Below, piece by piece: positions 59,554 through 64,000 of a DNA stretch of 64,000 nt. How positions within the stretch are numbered: position 1 is the first letter of the stretch; each line of letters opens with the position of its first letter. The notes under the pieces were generated by a model, which saw only the letters and a program-made list of their open reading frames with translations, was not told the origin of the DNA and did no database searches. The translations under genes and the position numbers were made by a program. This stretch comes from Propionivibrio soli (GTDB lineage Bacteria > Pseudomonadota > Gammaproteobacteria > Burkholderiales > Rhodocyclaceae), in contig NZ_JANZKY010000002.1 in NCBI RefSeq assembly GCF_025770765.1, positions 186,001-250,000 on the forward strand. Reading direction: 5' to 3'.

Positions 59554-60909
59554 ATGATCCGCAAACTCATTTCCCGCGTCTTTGGACGCAAGACTTCGGG
59601 CGCCGCCGGCGACCGAGCCGTCATCAGCCCCAGCAAGCACGGCATTCGCCGCGACCAACTGAGCTCCGGCAGCCGGCGCACGGTCGAAACGTTGCAGCAG
59701 CATGGTTACAAGGCCTACGTCGTGGGTGGCGCCGTGCGCGATCTGCTCGCCGGCATCGCGCCGAAGGACTACGACGTCGCCACCAACGCGACGCCCGAAC
59801 AAGTGCGGCAGTGTTTTCGCCGATCACGCATCATAGGCCGCCGTTTCCAGATCGTGCACGTATTGATGGGCAGCGAGACGGTTGAGGTCACCACGTTCCG
59901 CGGCCCGCATGGCGACGAAGGCCAGCCCGGGCGGGCACACACCGACGCGCATGGCCGGGTCTTGCGCGACAACGTTTTCGGCAGCGAGCAGGACGACGCT
60001 GCACGGCGCGACTTCACGGTAAACGCGCTATATTTCGACCCGGCCACCGAGACGATCGTCGACTATCACCATGGCGTAGCCGACCTGCAGCAAAAAACGT
60101 TGCGCATGATCGGCGACCCGAAGATGCGCTATCGCGAAGACCCGGTGCGCATGCTGCGCGCCGTTCGTCTTGCCGCCAAGCTCGGGCTCACAATCGACCC
60201 AGAAGCGCGGCGGCCGATCCGCGAACTGGCGACATTGATCGAGAATGTTCCCGCGTCGCGCCTCTTCGACGAGATGCTCAAGCTCCTCACCTCGGGCAGT
60301 GCCGTCAAATGCGTGCAGCAGCTCCGCGAGGAAGGTTTGCATCACGGGCTGCTGCCGTTGCTCGACGTTATCCTGGAACAGCCGCTTGGCGAGCGCTTCG
60401 TCATGCTTTCGCTGGAAAACACGGACCGCCGCGTACGTGAAGGCAAGCCGACGTCGCCCGGGTTTCTATTCGCGACGCTGCTCTGGCATGAGGTGCTCGC
60501 CAAGTGGGAGGCGATCAAGGCCGCCGGCGAGCGCGCGATCCCGGCTCTCTTCCTGGCCATGGACGAGGTGCTCGAGGTGCAGTCGGAAAAGCTCGCGATC
60601 ACACGTCGTATCGCCGGCGACATCAAGGACATCTGGGCTCTCCAGCCGCGCTTCGAGCAGCGTTCCGGGAAACGCCCGTACGGCGTTCTCGAGCAACCAC
60701 GTTTCAAGGCCGGTTACGACTTCCTGCTTCTGCGCGTCGCTTCCGGCGAGGTCGAGGCCGAACTCGGCGAGTGGTGGACCAACTTCCTGAATGGCGACGC
60801 CGAAACCCGGGCCACCTTGCTGCTGCCGCCAAAACCCGACGAAACCCGCAAGCGCCGTCGCCGTAAACGGCGAGCTCCAGCAAGCTCCGCCCAGGCGATA
60901 CCGGAGTAG
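59554..60909 (+). CDS. pcnB: Poly(A) polymerase I
   Basis: PcnB adds 3' poly(A) tails that speed RNA decay. The 451-residue protein starts MIRKLISRVFGRKTSGAAG (basic N-terminal region), then the nucleotidyltransferase core YVVGGAVRDLLAGIAPKDYDVATNATPEQV and GRRFQIVHVLMGSETVEVTTFRG, with catalytic acids DYD, and RRDFTVNALYFD. The neck/C-terminal domain follows; a long basic tail (KRRRRKRRAPAS) ends it. It is followed 8 bases later by folK, the usual betaproteobacterial pair. Confidence 0.96.
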   Translation: MIRKLISRVFGRKTSGAAGDRAVISPSKHGIRRDQLSSGSRRTVETLQQHGYKAYVVGGAVRDLLAGIAPKDYDVATNATPEQVRQCFRRSRIIGRRFQIVHVLMGSETVEVTTFRGPHGDEGQPGRAHTDAHGRVLRDNVFGSEQDDAARRDFTVNALYFDPATETIVDYHHGVADLQQKTLRMIGDPKMRYREDPVRMLRAVRLAAKLGLTIDPEARRPIRELATLIENVPASRLFDEMLKLLTSGSAVKCVQQLREEGLHHGLLPLLDVILEQPLGERFVMLSLENTDRRVREGKPTSPGFLFATLLWHEVLAKWEAIKAAGERAIPALFLAMDEVLEVQSEKLAITRRIAGDIKDIWALQPRFEQRSGKRPYGVLEQPRFKAGYDFLLLRVASGEVEAELGEWWTNFLNGDAETRATLLLPPKPDETRKRRRRKRRAPASSAQAIPE

Positions 60910-60917
60910 CACGGCCG

Positions 60918-61400
60918 ATGCATCTGGCGTATGTGGCCCTGGGGGCCAACCTTGCCGATCCGGTCGTACAGATCCGGGCCGCGATCCAAGCCCTTGAAAA
61001 GCTCCCGGAATCGCGTCTGCTCAAGGCGTCTTCCCTATATCGCACTGCGCCGGTAGGGATTCACGGCCAGCCCGATTTCATCAACGCGGTCGCGGCCTTG
61101 CACACCCGCCTGTCGCCACAGGAACTTCTGACGGCGCTCTTCGAAATAGAAGCTGCCTTCGGGCGACGCCGGGACTTCTATCACGCGCCCCGCACGCTCG
61201 ACCTTGACCTCTTGCTTTACGACGATCGACTGATCGATAGTGCCTTCCTGCGATTACCGCACCCGCGCATGCACCTGCGCGCTTTCGTCATCGCGCCGTT
61301 GCTGGAAATTGCCCCGGAGTGCCGCATTCCGGGCCGAGGAAAAGCAGCCGCCTGGCAGCCTGCCGTCAGTCGACAGCGTATCGAAAAACTTGTCCCATGA
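60918..61400 (+). CDS. folK: 2-amino-4-hydroxy-6-hydroxymethyldihydropteridine pyrophosphokinase
   Basis: HPPK (160 aa) transfers pyrophosphate to the pterin in folate synthesis. Features: YVALGANLADPVVQIRAAI, SSLYRTAPVGIHGQPDFINAVAAL, AFGRRRDFYHAPRTLDLDLLLYDDRLIDS and LPHPRMHLRAFVIAPLLEIAPE, with the two Asp of the LDLDLLLYD motif binding Mg-ATP. Start and length are normal. It completes pcnB-folK; folE2 at the start of the window feeds the same pathway. Confidence 0.96.
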   Translation: MHLAYVALGANLADPVVQIRAAIQALEKLPESRLLKASSLYRTAPVGIHGQPDFINAVAALHTRLSPQELLTALFEIEAAFGRRRDFYHAPRTLDLDLLLYDDRLIDSAFLRLPHPRMHLRAFVIAPLLEIAPECRIPGRGKAAAWQPAVSRQRIEKLVP

Positions 61401-61505
61401 AAGCATGCACCAGGACACCTGCACGTCGGACACGCCCATCCCCCGGCTCAGGTATATTGCGTGTTTGCTGACCCACATCCCCGACCTCTGACGATGGGAG
61501 TAGCC

Positions 61506-62618
61506 ATGTTCACCAATCGCAAACGGCTTCTGGAGCTTGAACAACGTGTGGCCGATTTGGAGCGGCGCAACGAAACATTGCGCACACAATTGGCAACCGC
61601 CGAGGCAGAGAGCGCACGCCACGTCGAGGAAAAAACCCTCGCCACGAATCGCCTGACGGGGCTTGAGCGTTTAGCCACCGCATTTCACTCCTATCGAGAT
61701 TCTCTATCCTCGTCCCAAGCCGCGCTTGCCGGATTGGCGGAGCATCTTCAGGAGCGGCGGCGCGATTCCGCGCAGGCCGGTTCGCTCGCTGACGACAGCC
61801 GCTCGTCGGTGGAACGCGTAACAAGCGAACTCGAACATCTGGCGACGAACTCGCGTCAGGTGATGGACAACGTGGTCAACCTGCAGAACAGCGCACAGCA
61901 AATCGGCGGCATCGTCGACCTGATCAAGGACATCGCGAACCAGACCAACCTGCTCGCACTCAACGCCGCGATCGAAGCCGCCCGGGCCGGCGAATCCGGC
62001 CGCGGCTTCGCCGTCGTCGCCGACGAGGTGCGCAAGCTGGCCGACCGTACAACCCATGCGACGGCCGACATCTCGAAATTGGTCACGGGCATCCAGGCGG
62101 AAACGGCTTCCGCCCATACGTGCATTGGTGACCTCGACAAACAGTCGGCGTCCTTCAAGGTCCACGGCGACCACGCCGCGTCGGCGATCGGCCAAATCGC
62201 CACACTCACGCGTGGCATGGGAACAACGATCGCGGCTACGTCGCTGCGCAGCTTCGTCGAACTCGTGAAGATCGATCATCTGCTCTACAAGCTCGACGTT
62301 TATCACGTACTCACCGGCGCCTCGGAGCGCACGCACAGCCATTTCGCGGAAGCCACCGAATGCCGTCTCGGCAAGTGGTACTACGAGGGTGAAGGCCGCG
62401 AACAGTATTCGCAGCTCGACGGATTCCGTGCCATCGAGGCGCCGCACACCGAGTTTCATCGTCAAGGCCGAGCAGCGGTCGACGCCTATCATGCCGGCGA
62501 TACCGCGGCAGGGAGTTCTGCGATCGAGCAAATGGAAAAAGCAAGCGCCGCGGTGCTTGAGAGCCTTGAGCGCGTTGCCCGCAGCGGCGAACAAGCGGCC
62601 GGTCATCTGGTTTCCTAG
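61506..62618 (+). CDS. Soluble methyl-accepting chemotaxis protein with CZB domain
   Basis: The 370-residue protein starts [23 protein letters not shown] with GGGAG just before the ATG. It has an N-terminal coiled coil and no transmembrane segment. The receptor signalling tip is [47 protein letters not shown]. The C-terminal CZB (zinc-binding) domain carries the four ligands expected, His in VKIDHLLYK, Cys in [10 protein letters not shown], and His residues in APHTEFHRQ and VYHVLTG. It probably senses cytoplasmic zinc or an oxidant (CZB domains are known to respond to zinc or HOCl) and signals through CheA. It is between folK and the nucleoside kinase. Confidence 0.88.
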   Translation: MFTNRKRLLELEQRVADLERRNETLRTQLATAEAESARHVEEKTLATNRLTGLERLATAFHSYRDSLSSSQAALAGLAEHLQERRRDSAQAGSLADDSRSSVERVTSELEHLATNSRQVMDNVVNLQNSAQQIGGIVDLIKDIANQTNLLALNAAIEAARAGESGRGFAVVADEVRKLADRTTHATADISKLVTGIQAETASAHTCIGDLDKQSASFKVHGDHAASAIGQIATLTRGMGTTIAATSLRSFVELVKIDHLLYKLDVYHVLTGASERTHSHFAEATECRLGKWYYEGEGREQYSQLDGFRAIEAPHTEFHRQGRAAVDAYHAGDTAAGSSAIEQMEKASAAVLESLERVARSGEQAAGHLVS

Positions 62619-62636
62619 TACGCCATACCGTTCGAT

Positions 62637-63293
62637 ATGCCAAATCGTACGTCCTTATCCTCCGCGCGCCATATCGTCGTCGAAGGCCCGATCGGTGTCG
62701 GCAAGACAAGCCTTGCTCGCCGCCTCGGTGAGCATCTCGACGCCGAACTCCTGCTCGAACAGCCGGAAACCAACCCCTTCCTGCAGCGCTTCTATACCGA
62801 CCAGGCACGCTACGCGATGCAAACGCAGCTTTTCTTTCTCTTTCAACGGCTCGACCAGCTGCGCGACCTTTCTCAGCCAGACCTCTTCCCGCGCACGGTA
62901 ATCTGCGACTACCTGCTAGACAAGGATCCGCTGTTCGCCCGCCTGACTTTGAGCGATGACGAATATCGGCTCTATCGGCAGATTTACGACCGAGTCTCGG
63001 CGCATGCGGCGGCCACGCCGGATCTCGTGATTTACTTGCAAGCCAAGCCGGAAACGCTCATTGCGCGCGTGCGCAAGCGGGGCGTCGAGGCCGAGCGCAA
63101 GATCAGCGACGATTACCTGACGCTGCTCGGTGAGAGCTACACGCGCTTCTTCCACACCTATGACGCTGCGCCCGTCATGGTGGTCAATTCGGAGAATCTC
63201 AACTTCGTCGACAACGAAGACGATTTCCAACTTTTGGTGCAGCGCATCGAAGGCATGCGCAGTCACCGCGAATACTTCAACAGAGGTGAATAA
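62637..63293 (+). CDS. Deoxynucleoside kinase
   Basis: The 218-residue kinase belongs to the dNK/dGK/dAK family. It has the P-loop [37 protein letters not shown] (substrate-site segment), the motif [16 protein letters not shown] (catalytic Asp-Arg-like region), [20 protein letters not shown] and [19 protein letters not shown]. The family normally phosphorylates deoxyadenosine, deoxyguanosine or deoxycytidine; the substrate is not deducible. It lies four bases before panB, the common betaproteobacterial arrangement. Confidence 0.9.
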   Translation: MPNRTSLSSARHIVVEGPIGVGKTSLARRLGEHLDAELLLEQPETNPFLQRFYTDQARYAMQTQLFFLFQRLDQLRDLSQPDLFPRTVICDYLLDKDPLFARLTLSDDEYRLYRQIYDRVSAHAAATPDLVIYLQAKPETLIARVRKRGVEAERKISDDYLTLLGESYTRFFHTYDAAPVMVVNSENLNFVDNEDDFQLLVQRIEGMRSHREYFNRGE

Positions 63294-63297
63294 GAAT

Positions 63298-64000
63298 ATG
63301 TCCAGTCATATCGAAACCCGCCGGCTGACGCACGTCGATCTTGCCAAGCTGCGCGCCAGCGGCGAAAAGATCGCCATGCTGACGTGCTACGACGCGAGCT
63401 TCGCGCAGCTCTGCGAGAAAGCGGGCGTTGAATCATTGCTCGTCGGCGATTCGCTCGGCATGGTCGTGCAAGGTCATGATTCGACACTGCCGGTCACCGT
63501 TGACGAGATTGCCTACCATACGCGCACGGTCGTTCGTGGCTGCCGCCGGCCGCAGATCATCGCCGACATGCCATTCGGAAGCTACCAGGAGAGCCCCGAG
63601 TCGGCCTTCCGTAACGCCGTAACGCTGATGCGTGCCGGCGCGCAAATGGTCAAGCTCGAAGGCGGCGTCGAGATGGCCCAAACCACGCGCTTCCTGACAT
63701 CGCGCGGCATCCCCGTCTGTGCCCACGTCGGGCTGACGCCGCAGTCGGTACATCAGCTCGGCGGCTATCGCGTGCAGGGCAAGGATGAGGAGTCGGCCAA
63801 ACGCGTTATCGCGGGAGCCATTGCACAGCAGGAGGCAGGCGCAACGTTGATCGTGCTCGAGGCCATGCCGTCGACCGTAGCCGAAGAGACCACCCGACAA
63901 CTGTCGATTCCGACCATCGGCATCGGGGCCGGCGTGCAGTGTTCCGGCCAGGTGCTCGTCCTGCACGACATGCTCGATGTATCGGCAGGACGGAAGGCGC
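63298..64000 (+). CDS. panB: 3-methyl-2-oxobutanoate hydroxymethyltransferase (3' end outside window)
   Basis: The frame starts [75 protein letters not shown], and has [27 protein letters not shown] and [24 protein letters not shown], all diagnostic of PanB, the first enzyme of pantothenate synthesis. The metal-binding Asp residues are in VGDSLGM and ADMPFGS. About 234 codons are present before the window ends; the usual length is near 265, so only the C terminus is missing. Confidence 0.96.
   Translation, partial: MSSHIETRRLTHVDLAKLRASGEKIAMLTCYDASFAQLCEKAGVESLLVGDSLGMVVQGHDSTLPVTVDEIAYHTRTVVRGCRRPQIIADMPFGSYQESPESAFRNAVTLMRAGAQMVKLEGGVEMAQTTRFLTSRGIPVCAHVGLTPQSVHQLGGYRVQGKDEESAKRVIAGAIAQQEAGATLIVLEAMPSTVAEETTRQLSIPTIGIGAGVQCSGQVLVLHDMLDVSAGRKA

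Noticed and set aside
61704-62606. 300-codon minus-strand frame opposite the chemoreceptor gene
   Set aside because: The plus strand encodes an unmistakable MCP signalling domain; this frame is its complement.

Overview
The window is one chromosomal segment of a Gram-negative betaproteobacterium. Gene content and order suggest the Rhodocyclales or a related autotrophic lineage, but that placement is an inference from synteny and protein flavour; there is no rRNA gene to confirm it. Conserved betaproteobacterial blocks include rpsP-rimM-trmD-rplS, ilvI-ilvH-ilvC-psd, the ECF sigma/DUF3619/DUF3106/RDD operon, lptFG opposite pepA-holC-valS, mutL-miaA, purM opposite hda, and pcnB-folK-(receptor)-deoxynucleoside kinase-panB. 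I see no tRNA, rRNA, CRISPR array, prophage or insertion sequence.

Layout. 1-3.5 kb: 3' end of dxs, folE2, then the rpsP ribosomal operon on the minus strand. 3.7-6.5 kb: a 500-residue protein with a PilZ-like tail, a BrkB/YihY membrane protein and a DUF2069 protein. 6.5-10.5 kb: branched-chain amino acid synthesis (ilvI, ilvH, ilvC) and phosphatidylserine decarboxylase. 10.6-12.6 kb: ECF sigma operon. 12.7-20.2 kb: the LPS export permeases lptF/lptG divergent from pepA, holC and valS, followed by a decayed gene.

20.8-38.2 kb is the main accessory feature: about 18 minus-strand genes, mostly coupled by 4-base start/stop overlaps, that form an aryl polyene-type lipid/pigment cluster. It encodes three full ketosynthases and a half-length chain-length-factor-like protein, a ketoreductase, dehydratases, two acyl carrier proteins, an aryl ligase fused to a dehydratase, an aromatic amino acid ammonia-lyase that could supply an aryl-acrylate starter, two acyltransferase domains (one fused to a glycosyltransferase), a thioesterase, and export parts (LolA-like carrier, MMPL transporter, DUF3261 lipoprotein, COG4648-type membrane protein). 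I found no O-methyltransferase gene in it. A badly decayed lipoprotein gene lies just upstream on the other strand.

39-47.6 kb: dsbB-type oxidoreductase, an RstAB-like two-component system, a small membrane protein, a candidate structured small RNA of four consecutive hairpins, then a coupled minus-strand operon (lipoprotein, purN, DUF3108 protein, RsmB-family methyltransferase, MscS channel). 48-52.4 kb: a compact Calvin-Benson set, form II RuBisCO (cbbM), CbbR regulator, fructose-bisphosphatase and phosphoribulokinase, pointing to facultative or obligate CO2 fixation. 52.4-64 kb: DedA protein, mutL, miaA, an intergenic region with an rRNA-leader-like boxA on the minus strand, a small conserved protein, purM, hda, a HAD phosphatase, pcnB, folK, a CZB-domain soluble chemoreceptor, a deoxynucleoside kinase and the start of panB, which runs off the end.

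The observations most worth following up are the aryl polyene cluster with its own ammonia-lyase and an unrecognised secreted protein, the four-hairpin RNA candidate at 42.5 kb, the boxA-bearing minus-strand transcript candidate at 56.2 kb, and the two pseudogenes.
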